A stretch of 64,000 nt of DNA from Taurinivorans muris (GTDB lineage: Bacteria > Desulfobacterota > Desulfovibrionia > Desulfovibrionales > Desulfovibrionaceae), in NCBI RefSeq assembly GCF_025232395.1, contig NZ_CP065938.1:1612001-1676000 (forward strand), written 5' to 3'. Below the pieces are notes generated by a model that saw only the letters and a list, made by a program, of their open reading frames with translations, ran no database searches and had not been told where the DNA came from. Positions 11,741-19,852 of the stretch are shown one piece after another; positions within the stretch are counted from its first letter, which is position 1; each line of letters starts with the position of its first letter. The translations under genes were made by a program, and so were the position numbers.

Positions 11741-13117
11741 ATGGCGAACGGCCGCGTATTGATCATAGATGATGAAAAAAACTATTTGCTTATCTTGCAA
11801 GCTATTTTGGAAGATGAGGGATATGAAGTGACGACGATCAACGACCCTGAAATGGTCATGCCCTATTTGGAGGATTCCGAAGTCGACGTTGTGATTACCG
11901 ATATGAAGATGCCGAAAATCACGGGAAAGGAACTGCTCGAACACGTGAAGAAGAATTATCCGCGCCTGCCCGTGCTCATCATGACGGCTTTCGGCAGTAT
12001 CGAAAGCGCGGTCGAAGTCATGCGGCACGGCGCCTTCGATTACATAACAAAACCTTTCGCCAACGATGAACTTCTGCTTTCTTTGCACAATGCCATGGAA
12101 TTGTCCAAAACCCACAGGCAATACCAAATCTTGCGCGAAAGCTTGGAAGAACGCTTCAGCTCCCATCAGATCATCGGCAAATCCAAAGCCATATTGGAAA
12201 CCCTCGCCCTTGTGGACAGGGTTGCGCAGTCGAAATCTTCCGTTTTGATCTGCGGTGAAGCGGGAACCGGCAAATCTTCCATAGCGAGGGCTTTGCACTT
12301 CGCTTCCCCACGCAAGGACATGCCTTTCGTGGCTGTCAACTGCAAGGCGTTCACGATAGAAAGCCTCGATGTGGAGCTTTTCGGGCAGGAAAGTTCCGGG
12401 GTGAACGATACGGTCGCCATGAAGCGCGGACGTATCGAACTGGCGGACCAGGGAACCTTGTATTTGAGTGAAATCGGGGCTTTGTCCATGGAATTGCAAG
12501 TGAAACTTTTAAGGGTTTTGCAGGACAAGAATATCGAACGCGTGGGCGGAACGGAGCCCATTCCCGTTGATGTGCGCATTGTGGTGAGCACGGCGGAAGA
12601 TTTGAACCAGTTCGTTTTACAGGGAAAATTTCGGGAAGATTTGCTTTACCGGCTCAATGTGGTGAAAATCAACATGCCGCCTTTGCGGGAACGGCGTGAG
12701 GACATTCCGCTTTTGGTCGCCCATTTCATCAATAAGATTTGCGCGGAAAACAATATGCCGCAAAAATACGTGAGCAACGAGGCGCTTAACTATCTCAACG
12801 GGTACGAATGGCAGGGCAATATCCGCCAGCTGCAGAACGTGGTCGAGCGCTGCGTGATCATGGTCGCCCATAAGGAAATAGGCGTTGAAGATCTGCCGCC
12901 GGAAATCAAGGACGAAGACGCGCAGTTCAAAAGCGCGGTGGATTTGCTGCCGCCGACCATGGATTTGGCTGAAACTTTGGATAAAATCGAAGGAGCGGTT
13001 ATCCGCCGCGCCCTTGTGCGGGCTGATTTCGTGCAGTCACGCGCCGCCGAAATGCTCGGCATTTCCCGCAGCCTCATGCAGTACAAACTCAAAAAATACA
13101 ATATCACAGGACATTGA
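11741..13117 (+). CDS. NtrC-family response regulator lacking the GAFTGA loop
   Basis: The 458-residue product has a receiver domain (phospho-acceptor Asp54 in VITDMKMP), an AAA+ domain and a Fis-type HTH at the C-terminus (SRAAEMLGISRSLMQYKLKKY). The AAA+ part keeps the P-loop GEAGTGKSS, the ELFG motif and the RLNVV/PPLRER region. However, where family members read GAFTGA to touch sigma-54, this one reads SSGVNDT, and Walker B reads LYLSEIG instead of LFLDEIG, losing the Asp. It is therefore unlikely to open sigma-54 promoters in the standard way. It is paired with the histidine kinase upstream and followed by a terminator. Confidence 0.88.
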   Translation: MANGRVLIIDDEKNYLLILQAILEDEGYEVTTINDPEMVMPYLEDSEVDVVITDMKMPKITGKELLEHVKKNYPRLPVLIMTAFGSIESAVEVMRHGAFDYITKPFANDELLLSLHNAMELSKTHRQYQILRESLEERFSSHQIIGKSKAILETLALVDRVAQSKSSVLICGEAGTGKSSIARALHFASPRKDMPFVAVNCKAFTIESLDVELFGQESSGVNDTVAMKRGRIELADQGTLYLSEIGALSMELQVKLLRVLQDKNIERVGGTEPIPVDVRIVVSTAEDLNQFVLQGKFREDLLYRLNVVKINMPPLRERREDIPLLVAHFINKICAENNMPQKYVSNEALNYLNGYEWQGNIRQLQNVVERCVIMVAHKEIGVEDLPPEIKDEDAQFKSAVDLLPPTMDLAETLDKIEGAVIRRALVRADFVQSRAAEMLGISRSLMQYKLKKYNITGH

Positions 13118-13141
13118 TGTTTTCTTTCCGAAGAGGAAACT

Positions 13142-13174
13142 GACGGGGAATGCTCCTTTGCCCGTCCTTTTATT
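13142..13174 (+). terminator. Rho-independent terminator after the response regulator
   Basis: GACGGG (13142-13147) pairs with CCCGTC (13161-13166) around a 13-base loop, followed by CTTTTATT. It lies 25 bases after the stop codon. Confidence 0.6.
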
Positions 13175-13329
13175 GTATAGTTATCCGTAATTTTATTTGC
13201 TGTAACGGCTAGTTAACATAATTTTTATGCGGGGGAAGAAACGTTTTCAAAAATTTTTTTCCTGCACCCCTTTACAAAAATTTTTATACCAATTTTCTGC
13301 ATATTTTTAACATTACATACTATTATGAA

Positions 13330-13411
13330 TATCATGCGGAAATACTCTAAAGAATGAATACTTGCAAGGTCTTCCCCTCTTGGACCTAAATTAAAGAGGG
13401 AAATTTTTTTT
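13330..13411 (+). ncRNA. Candidate small RNA ending in a strong terminator
   Basis: CCCTCTT (13375-13381) pairs with AAGAGGG (13394-13400) and is followed by AAA and a run of eight T. No gene ends just upstream, because the response-regulator operon already has its own terminator at 13142-13174. A -10-like TACTAT at 13318-13323 (weak -35 TTCTGC 17 bases before) would start a transcript of about 80 bases. A second pairing, AGGTC (13367-13371) with GACCT (13383-13387), excludes the terminator stem. A promoter and product are inferred only. Confidence 0.3.
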
Positions 13412-13718
13412 AATTCATACTGTTACGGCAAAGAGCCGGTGTTCCCGCCTCCAAAGGGTGAAAACAGCCAAGCTCAAAAATCCTGCCTGCTTTTTGGCTG
13501 TACGCCGTCATTCATTCTTCATATGCCAAGCGGACAAATGGATTTTTCAAAGAAACGGAAAAAGAGGAATACCGCTTGACGGCGGATAAACGCCTGTGGT
13601 TTGGAATTGCTTTGCAGGATTTTGCCGGCAGGGCTTTCGTACTATCAGCAGCCGTGTATTAAAAATAAAAACTCTTATGACGGCAAGGGGTTTTGGAAAA
13701 AGAAGCCGGTTTTGAAAA
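13412..13718. other. Non-coding stretch with several RNA-like hairpins
   Basis: No gene is recognisable here. ACAGCC-AAGC (13464-13473) pairs with GCTT and GGCTGT (13489-13492, 13496-13501). CAAGCGG (13527-13533) pairs with CCGCTTG (13572-13578), enclosing a second stem TTTTTC with GAAAAA; GCCGT (13504-13508) can pair with ACGGC (13579-13583) outside it. The nested arms suggest a structured RNA or transcript end, of no family I recognise (it is not tmRNA, RNase P or SRP RNA). Confidence 0.3.
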
Positions 13719-14825
13719 CTAGCTGATTATCTCTTTGATTTTGTTTTTTATCTTTGTTGAAAGTTTTTGTTCTTTTTTTTCAAAAAGCGTATCAAGGGCT
13801 TTGAGCAGTTCGGTTTGGTCAGCGGACAGGTCTGTCGGGGTTTCGACAATCACTTCGATTAAAAGATCGCCGGTGCGTTTTTCCCCGGGGTACGGAAGCC
13901 CTTTGCCTTTGACTTGGTATATCGCGCCGCTTTGCGTTCCTTTCGGCACTTCAAATTCAATTTCTTCGTCAAGGGTGGGAACTTTTATTTTTGCGCCGAG
14001 AGCCGCTTTGGTGAAAGGAATTTTCGTGCTGTAAATAAGGTTTTGCCCTTCGCGGTCGAAAACTTTGTCCGCTTCGATATGAATGACGACATATAAATCG
14101 CCGTTCGGACCGCCGTTGGTGCCCGCTTCGCCCTCGCCGCGCAGGCGCAGTCTCGCCCCGTCGTAAACCCCGGCGGGAATATGTACGGTAAGTTCACGTT
14201 TTTCCTGAATATGTCCGTCACCTTTGCAGCGGGGGCAAGGCTTGGAAACAGTCGTGCCTTTACCGTGGCATTTTGGGCAGGTGCTTGCAAAACGGAACGG
14301 TCCCTGCTGTACGAAAACTTGTCCCATGCCTTTGCACTGCGTGCATTGTTCCTGTTTGCTGTCTTTGGCTGCGCCTGTGCCGCCGCAGTCGGGGCAGGAG
14401 GCCGTGCGCGGAATGGTCAGGCGCACGTCATCGCCTTTTGCCGCCTGGCGGAACGTTATTTTTAAATTGTAGCGCAGATCATCGCCGACCGTGGGGCGGT
14501 TTTGGGAACGGGAACCCCCTCCGCCGAAGCCGAAAAGATTTTCAAAAATATCCCCGAATTGCGAAAAGATATCTTCATTGGAGAATCCGCCGAAACCGGC
14601 GCCGAAATCGCTGTGTCCGAACCTGTCGTAATGCGCCCTTTTCTCATTGTCGCGTAAAACATCGTAGGCTTCAGCCGCTTCTTTAAAACGCGCTTCGGCT
14701 TCCTTGTTGCCCGGATTTCTGTCCGGATGGTTTTCAAAAGCAATTTTGCGGTAGGCTTTTTTGATTTCTTCGGCACCGGCGGAACGGTCCACCCCGAGAA
14801 CTTCGTAATAATCTCTTTTGCTCAT
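13719..14825 (-). CDS. dnaJ: Chaperone DnaJ (Hsp40)
   Basis: DnaJ delivers unfolded protein to DnaK and stimulates its ATPase. The 368-residue product starts with the J domain ([23 protein letters not shown] motif in [10 protein letters not shown]), then a Gly/Phe-rich linker ([14 protein letters not shown]) and the four zinc repeats [24 protein letters not shown] and CPRCKGDG. The frame is open 28 codons further upstream, but the J domain begins at ATG 14825. No good ribosome site precedes it. dnaK and grpE are not nearby. It lies downstream of rpoZ on the same strand, separated by inverted repeats. Confidence 0.95.
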   Translation of the reverse strand: MSKRDYYEVLGVDRSAGAEEIKKAYRKIAFENHPDRNPGNKEAEARFKEAAEAYDVLRDNEKRAHYDRFGHSDFGAGFGGFSNEDIFSQFGDIFENLFGFGGGGSRSQNRPTVGDDLRYNLKITFRQAAKGDDVRLTIPRTASCPDCGGTGAAKDSKQEQCTQCKGMGQVFVQQGPFRFASTCPKCHGKGTTVSKPCPRCKGDGHIQEKRELTVHIPAGVYDGARLRLRGEGEAGTNGGPNGDLYVVIHIEADKVFDREGQNLIYSTKIPFTKAALGAKIKVPTLDEEIEFEVPKGTQSGAIYQVKGKGLPYPGEKRTGDLLIEVIVETPTDLSADQTELLKALDTLFEKKEQKLSTKIKNKIKEIIS

Positions 14826-14896
14826 AATAATGCTGGGTAAGGTTGAGGTCTGGACAAAACAATGCCGACTTTGTTTGCACGCAGTCGACATCATAT

Positions 14897-14935
14897 ATTG
14901 CAAAAGCAATTATGCATTGGACTATCCAATACATA
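14897..14935. promoter_or_regulatory. Two adjacent inverted repeats between rpoZ and dnaJ
   Basis: ATTGCAAAAGCAAT (14897-14910) is a palindrome with 5-base arms. Directly beside it, TATGCATTGGA (14911-14921) is mirrored by TCCAATACATA (14925-14935) across a 3-base centre, 10 of 11 positions pairing. There is no T run, so a terminator is unlikely. They could be operators controlling dnaJ. They do not match the CIRCE heat-shock element. Confidence 0.35.
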
Positions 14936-14948
14936 TAAGCATTGTTTT

Positions 14949-15194
14949 TTAATCGTCAATAAGATTTTTTTGCAAATCTTCGCCTTCGCGGACAGGGGTG
15001 AAGTAATCCATATTTTCAGGAAGTATCTTGCCTGCGGCGATTTCACGCAAAGCAGTCACGCATTCCTTATTTTTTGTCGATACAAGCGGTTCATAGCCTT
15101 GACGGAATTGATGCACACGTTTGATTGCCATTTGCACAAGCAAAAAACGGTTGTTGATACGTTCCTGACAGTCTTCGATGGTAATGCGAGCCAT
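14949..15194 (-). CDS. rpoZ: RNA polymerase omega subunit
   Basis: Omega helps fold and assemble the beta-prime subunit of RNA polymerase. The 81-residue product begins MARITIEDCQERINNRF and continues with LVQMAIKRVHQF, the family pattern ARiTvEDcl-x-NRFxLVxlAa-x-Ra. The C-terminal part is acidic. GTGAGG precedes the ATG by about 5 bases. A promoter is visible upstream at 15264-15292. dnaJ lies downstream on the same strand. Confidence 0.88.
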   Translation of the reverse strand: MARITIEDCQERINNRFLLVQMAIKRVHQFRQGYEPLVSTKNKECVTALREIAAGKILPENMDYFTPVREGEDLQKNLIDD

Positions 15195-15263
15195 GTTTTC
15201 CTCACTTTTTGCAAGAGGTTTATTTCCGCCCTTAAAAAGGGGTATTCTTCAATAAAGAAAAAA

Positions 15264-15292
15264 ATTATTATGCTTAATGGTTCTTTTGTCAA
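15264..15292 (-). promoter_or_regulatory. Sigma-70-type promoter for rpoZ
   Basis: On the minus strand a consensus -35 TTGACA (15292-15287) is followed after 17 bases by AATAAT (15269-15264). The predicted leader to the rpoZ start is about 65 bases. Confidence 0.5.
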
Positions 15293-15333
15293 GTTAAGTT
15301 TTTAAGGGCGTTCCCGATGTTTCAAGGGGCGTT

Positions 15334-17649
15334 TCAATGAATGACTTTACGGGGCTTGGAACCGGAACGGGCTTCGATATAGCCGTCCTGCTCCAATTTG
15401 TCGATAATGCGGCCGGCGCGGCTGAACCCGAGCCTGAATTTCCGCTGAAGCATGGAAATGGAAACAACGTCTTGGTCCGTGAGCCAGTCGAGAATGACAT
15501 CATACATTTCATCGTACCCGCCGTCGTCTTCGTCGAAGTTCGGTTCAAGGGCTGTATCGCCGTATTTGCTGAAATCGACCTTGTAATCGGGACTGCCTTG
15601 TTTTTTCCAGAAATCAACGACAGCGCGGACCTCTTCTTCCGTGACGAAAGCGCCGTGTATGCGCTGGAGTCCCCCGGAACGGGGTTTATAGAGCATGTCG
15701 CCTTTGCCGAGCAGCGCTTCCGCCCCCGCGCTGTCCAAAATGGTGCGGGAGTCTATGGAGCCGGAAACTTGGAACGCTATGCGGGCGGGGAAATTATTTT
15801 TGATAAGCCCTGTGATGACATCGACACTGGGGCGCTGTGTCGCAAGGATGATGTGCATGCCGGCGGCCCGCGCCAGCTGTCCGAGCCGCGCGATTTGCCC
15901 TTCAACTTCTTTGCCTTTTTGCATCATGAGGTCCGCCAATTCGTCAACAATGATCACGATGAAAGGCAATTCCTGCAAGGAGGCGTTTTCAACGGCTTTA
16001 AGGCGTTCCGCCAAGGTTCCGTCCGCTTCCTTATCCTTGTTTTTGCGGACAAAAGCGTTGTATTCCGTGATGTTGCGCATGCCGAACGTTTCAAAAAGCT
16101 TATAGCGCTGGTCCATTTCATCGACAGCCCAAAGCAGCGCGTTGCGCGCCAAATCCATATCCGTCACCACGGGGTGCACAAGGTGGGGCAAGCCGTTATA
16201 CATGGAAAGTTCCACCCGTTTCGGGTCGATCAGCAGCATTTGCACTTCATGGGGCTGCGCCTTGTAGAGTATGCTCAAAATAATGGAATTGAGGCACACG
16301 CTTTTTCCCGCGCCCGTCGCTCCCGCCACGAGCAAATGGGGCATATCGTCCATTTTTATGCTGACAGGCGTTCCGAAAATATCTTTGCCGAGCCCCAAGG
16401 TCAGCTTGGACTGCGATTCCGTGAACGCGGAATTTTGGATGATTTCTTTAAAACTGACAATCTGGCGTTTGTCGTTCGGCACTTCGACACCGACGGTATC
16501 CGTTCCCGGAATGGGGGCTTGTATGCGGACAGCCACGGCTTTGATAGCCATGGCTATATCTTTCGCCAGCGCCTCGAAGCGTTTGACTTTCACCCCGCGT
16601 TCCGGACGTATCTCATACATGGTGACCACAGGTCCGGGCAAAATTTCCGCAAGCTTGCCCATAACGCCGAAATCCGCAAGACATTCGATGAGTTTTTTGC
16701 CTTTTTCATCGAGGCTTTTTTGATTGGGAGCGTCTTTTTGTTCCGCAACAGGGGATAAAAGGTCCGCGGGAGGCAAATCCTTATTTTCAGGTTCTTCCTT
16801 ATCGTCGGAAAAAAACGACCAAAAGCTTTTTTTCTTCAATTTTTCTTCTTTCGCTTTTTCGCCGTTTTCCTTGTTTTCTTTTTTGTCCTCTTTCGTTTCT
16901 TCTTCGGTTTCGTCATTGTCCGCGAAAGAAAGGGGCGAGCTTTTCAGTCCCAAAGGATCGTCTTCGCTCAGCTCGTAATCCGTATCGTCCTCGTCTTCGT
17001 CATAAACGGAAAGAAGGGGCGGGGGGGCGCTATCGTCGGCTTTTTCTTTTTTGAAAGGGTTTTTAAAGGATATTTTAAAAAAGTTTCCCGATTTTTCTTC
17101 GGTTTTTTCTTCATAATTAAAAACCGTATCGCCGCTTTTGCTGTTGTTTTTCACGCGCAGGACGAATTGGATGATTTTGCCGAAAAGATTGACCCATGAA
17201 ATATGGAAGCATAATTCCATGCCCGCCATAAGGCAGAAAAGCCAGATGAAAGCGCTGCCGATAGGATTGAAATAAAGATGGAAGGTGGCATAAAGCCATG
17301 CGCCGCAAAATCCCCCTCCCTGCACGTCCCCGATGCCGATGCCGGTCGCTTCCGCAAAAGAAATGAAGCAAAGGGTTAAAATAAGGCAGCCGAGCATGCT
17401 GTACCATGGAATGATGACCCAGCGCACAATGAAGCCCAAACCCATTCCGAAAAAGAAAAGCACCCAGACATAGGAGGCTATTCCGAAAAAATCGTTGAGA
17501 AAACCGGATAAATACGCTCCGAACGTGCCGGCATAGTTTTTCACTTCATAGGACGAGCTGATAGACTGGTTCAGCGTGGGGTCGTTGATATTGTGGCTCC
17601 AGAGGCTGATCCCTATAAGCAGGCTTAAAAATAAAAAGAGCAAGCCCAA
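15334..17649 (-). CDS. ftsK: FtsK/SpoIIIE-type DNA translocase
   Basis: FtsK is a septum-bound motor that clears chromosome dimers and DNA from the division site. Four membrane segments occupy roughly residues 1-170, followed by an acidic/lysine-rich linker (about 190-300), the motor domain with Walker A GATGAGKSV and Walker B IVIIVDELADLMM, and a C-terminal gamma winged-helix (about 700-771: QDVVSISMLQRKFRLGFSRA). The start is uncertain. TTG at 17649 is the only standard start codon available in frame after the preceding stop, it has no ribosome site, and family-like residues (RELLG) are still encoded just upstream of it. A terminator separates it from efp. Confidence 0.93.
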   Translation of the reverse strand: MGLLFLFLSLLIGISLWSHNINDPTLNQSISSSYEVKNYAGTFGAYLSGFLNDFFGIASYVWVLFFFGMGLGFIVRWVIIPWYSMLGCLILTLCFISFAEATGIGIGDVQGGGFCGAWLYATFHLYFNPIGSAFIWLFCLMAGMELCFHISWVNLFGKIIQFVLRVKNNSKSGDTVFNYEEKTEEKSGNFFKISFKNPFKKEKADDSAPPPLLSVYDEDEDDTDYELSEDDPLGLKSSPLSFADNDETEEETKEDKKENKENGEKAKEEKLKKKSFWSFFSDDKEEPENKDLPPADLLSPVAEQKDAPNQKSLDEKGKKLIECLADFGVMGKLAEILPGPVVTMYEIRPERGVKVKRFEALAKDIAMAIKAVAVRIQAPIPGTDTVGVEVPNDKRQIVSFKEIIQNSAFTESQSKLTLGLGKDIFGTPVSIKMDDMPHLLVAGATGAGKSVCLNSIILSILYKAQPHEVQMLLIDPKRVELSMYNGLPHLVHPVVTDMDLARNALLWAVDEMDQRYKLFETFGMRNITEYNAFVRKNKDKEADGTLAERLKAVENASLQELPFIVIIVDELADLMMQKGKEVEGQIARLGQLARAAGMHIILATQRPSVDVITGLIKNNFPARIAFQVSGSIDSRTILDSAGAEALLGKGDMLYKPRSGGLQRIHGAFVTEEEVRAVVDFWKKQGSPDYKVDFSKYGDTALEPNFDEDDGGYDEMYDVILDWLTDQDVVSISMLQRKFRLGFSRAGRIIDKLEQDGYIEARSGSKPRKVIH

Positions 17650-17689
17650 AAGCTCGCGTACATGTCTTGTGTTACGCGTAAGAACTCCG

Positions 17690-17715
17690 AAAAAGGAAAG
17701 GGGGTATCCCTTTCC
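17690..17715 (-). terminator. Rho-independent terminator between efp and ftsK
   Basis: On the minus strand GGAAAGGG pairs perfectly with CCCTTTCC (17695-17702 with 17708-17715) across a 5-base loop, followed by five T (17694-17690). It lies only 15 bases after the efp stop and about 40 bases before the ftsK start. Confidence 0.75.
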
Positions 17716-17729
17716 TGAAACTGTATTTT

Positions 17730-18287
17730 TTATTCACGTCCGAGGTATTCGTCGTTTTCGGTATTGACTTTCACTTTGTCCCCGACTTTGACGAAAGCGG
17801 GAACCTGAATGACGATGCCGGTTTCAAGCTTTGCGGGTTTGGTGATGTTGTTGACGGTATCGCCTTTTGCGACTTCTTCCGTTTCGATGACGGCAAGAAT
17901 GAGGGAAAGGGGAATTTCAATATCGATAGGTTCGCCGTTGTAAAGAAGAACGGAAACCTGCTGCGCTTCTTTCAGATAGCGTTCTTTGCCGCCGCAGAAA
18001 TCCGCTTTCAGGTGGAGCTGTTCATAGGTGACCATATCCATAAAGACAAGATCGGTACCTTCTTGGTAAAGATATTGCATGTCACGCTGTTCAAGGTCGG
18101 GACGTCCGACTTTTTCGCCGGAACGGAACGTATTGTCTACAACGCGGCCGTTCAGGATATTGCGGAGTTTGGTACGCACCATCGCGCCGCCTTTTCCGGG
18201 TTTGAAATGCTGAAATTCAACAATTTCATAAGGTGTGCCGTCAAGTTCGATTTTTAAGCCGCGTTTGAAATCCGTAGTGGAATACAT
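17730..18287 (-). CDS. efp: Translation elongation factor P
   Basis: EF-P relieves ribosomes stalled on proline runs. The 185-residue product matches the family, with [20 protein letters not shown] at the N-terminus and the modified-lysine loop [16 protein letters not shown]. The Lys in PGKGG is present. ATG 18287 is preceded by AGGAG; six codons of open frame upstream are not needed. aroQ lies 21 bases upstream on the same strand, an arrangement often seen with EF-P. A terminator follows. Confidence 0.95.
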   Translation of the reverse strand: MYSTTDFKRGLKIELDGTPYEIVEFQHFKPGKGGAMVRTKLRNILNGRVVDNTFRSGEKVGRPDLEQRDMQYLYQEGTDLVFMDMVTYEQLHLKADFCGGKERYLKEAQQVSVLLYNGEPIDIEIPLSLILAVIETEEVAKGDTVNNITKPAKLETGIVIQVPAFVKVGDKVKVNTENDEYLGRE

Positions 18288-18308
18288 AATTGCTCCTTGA
18301 TTCAATGT

Positions 18309-18779
18309 TTAGTTTTTAGCGTTATAACGTATTAGGGCGTCAACTGCAAGCAAATATGAATCAAGCCCGAAACCGGCGATAAGCCCGATGGAGGAAGAGG
18401 CTATCAGACTTTTGCCGCGCAAGCCGTCCGCCTCTGATTTCGCATTGCCGGAACGGGTCAGAATATTGCTGATATGCACTTCGACATAAGGGACCTTTAT
18501 CCAGGAAAGACAATCGGCGAGCGCAAGGGAGGTATGGGTGAACGCTCCCGCGTTAAGCACGATGCCGGGAATTTCCCGGTTTAAAAATTCCGTGCGGGCT
18601 TCTTCCAGCCTGTCAATGAGCCGTCCCTCGTGATTGGATTGGAAATAAAGCGCTTCCAGCCCTTTTTTTCGCAGTTCCTCAAAAACGTATTCCATGCCCT
18701 GTCCGCCGTAAATGTGCGTTTCGCGTTTGCCGAGATGTCCGAGGTTCGGTCCGTTGATAATCAAAACTTTTTCAGGCAT
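18309..18779 (-). CDS. aroQ: 3-dehydroquinate dehydratase, type II
   Basis: It converts 3-dehydroquinate to 3-dehydroshikimate in the shikimate pathway. The 156-residue product has the type II start (VLIINGPNLGHLGKRE, with the Arg and the catalytic Tyr in HIYGG), FQSNHEGRLIDRL, and LNAGAFTHTSLALADCL with VEVHISN. The family usually reads GPNLNxLG; here the second Asn is Gly. ATG 18779 is chosen since AGGAAG precedes it; the frame is open 31 codons further up, with an unrelated sequence. A minus-strand TATAAT at 18825-18820 could be its -10 box. Confidence 0.92.
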   Translation of the reverse strand: MPEKVLIINGPNLGHLGKRETHIYGGQGMEYVFEELRKKGLEALYFQSNHEGRLIDRLEEARTEFLNREIPGIVLNAGAFTHTSLALADCLSWIKVPYVEVHISNILTRSGNAKSEADGLRGKSLIASSSIGLIAGFGLDSYLLAVDALIRYNAKN

Positions 18780-18913
18780 AAAATCTTCCTTGTGTTTTCT
18801 TTTGAAATGGTGTATAAAAATTATACAAATATGAACGGTTTTGTTTAAAATTACAAAGAGATAATCACACACATCTTTGCTGTTACCAGTATTTTATAAC
18901 AAATGGGAACAAT

Positions 18914-19852
18914 ATGGGCAATATTAATTTTGAAGACTTTAAATTCCCCCGCCTTGTGCTGGAAGAAACGCTTTATACGCTCGGTCAGCTGAAAAACGCC
19001 GCTCCCGATTTTCCGCATATAGCCCTTGCGGGGCGTTCCAATGTGGGAAAATCTTCACTTATCAATGCGCTGGGGCGCAGGAAACAGCTTGCGAAAGTAA
19101 GTTCCACTCCCGGAAAAACCCGTTCCGTCAATTTATACAAAGTCGAACCGCACGGTTTTTATCTGACGGATCTGCCGGGATACGGGTATGCGAAACGCTC
19201 CAAGTCCGAACGGGAATTGTGGGCGGATTTGATTGAGAAATATCTTGTGGAATGTGAGAATTTAGCCGCAATGGCTATTTTGCTCGACTGCCGTTTGGAG
19301 CCGCAGGAGGCGGACAAGATGATGGTGCGGTTCGCCTTGGCGCATGCCGTGCCTGTTATTCCGATTTTGACAAAAGCCGACAAATGCACGCAAAAAGAAC
19401 GCAGTGAGCGCATAAACCAATGGACGGTGCTTATTCCCAAAGGCGAGCCTGTCGCTGTTTCTTCGCAGACGGGTTTCGGTTTGGAAGCCGTATGGAAAAA
19501 ACTTATCGGTGCTGCCGGACAATCGCGCTTTGTCGGTTCTCATGCGGAAGAAAGCGCCGGGCAGGAAGAAAAGAGCGCGGGCGTATATGAAGTTGTCGGA
19601 GTATCGATAGAAATACTTTCCGAAGAACCAAAAGAACAAAACGGGCAGGCGGGACTTCGGGAAGAGCGGCAGGCGGAAACAGCCGGACCCTTTGCCCGAG
19701 ACCCTGAAAAACCCAAAAAAATCCGTACCAAGCGGGGGGCGGCGGCAAGGGAACGGGAAGCTTTGAAAAAAGCCCGGGCGGAAAAAGCGCGCATACGGGC
19801 GAAAGCGGAAAAATCAAGAGCGAAGCACAGGAAAAAAGAAAAGGAAAAATAA
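18914..19852 (+). CDS. engB: Ribosome-biogenesis GTPase EngB/YihA with a charged C-terminal tail
   Basis: EngB is a TRAFAC GTPase needed for 50S subunit assembly and division. G motifs are present: G1 [10 protein letters not shown], the SSTPGKTR switch I, G3 [13 protein letters not shown]4 LTKADK and G5 VSSQTG. The GTPase domain ends near residue 205. About 105 further residues form a tail rich in Glu, Lys, Arg and Ala (for example [20 protein letters not shown]), probably helical or disordered. The tail is absent from the usual protein of about 200 residues. The stop overlaps the next start (TAATG). Confidence 0.92.
   Translation: MGNINFEDFKFPRLVLEETLYTLGQLKNAAPDFPHIALAGRSNVGKSSLINALGRRKQLAKVSSTPGKTRSVNLYKVEPHGFYLTDLPGYGYAKRSKSERELWADLIEKYLVECENLAAMAILLDCRLEPQEADKMMVRFALAHAVPVIPILTKADKCTQKERSERINQWTVLIPKGEPVAVSSQTGFGLEAVWKKLIGAAGQSRFVGSHAEESAGQEEKSAGVYEVVGVSIEILSEEPKEQNGQAGLREERQAETAGPFARDPEKPKKIRTKRGAAAREREALKKARAEKARIRAKAEKSRAKHRKKEKEK

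Noticed and set aside
13367-13411. A terminator/antiterminator switch (riboswitch-like attenuator)
   Set aside because: No gene on the plus strand lies downstream before 18.9 kb, so there is nothing for it to control; kept only as a small RNA candidate.
15337-16758. A 473-codon open frame on the plus strand across ftsK
   Set aside because: It is antisense to a complete FtsK with all motifs, has no recognisable domain, and long antisense frames are common here because of codon bias.
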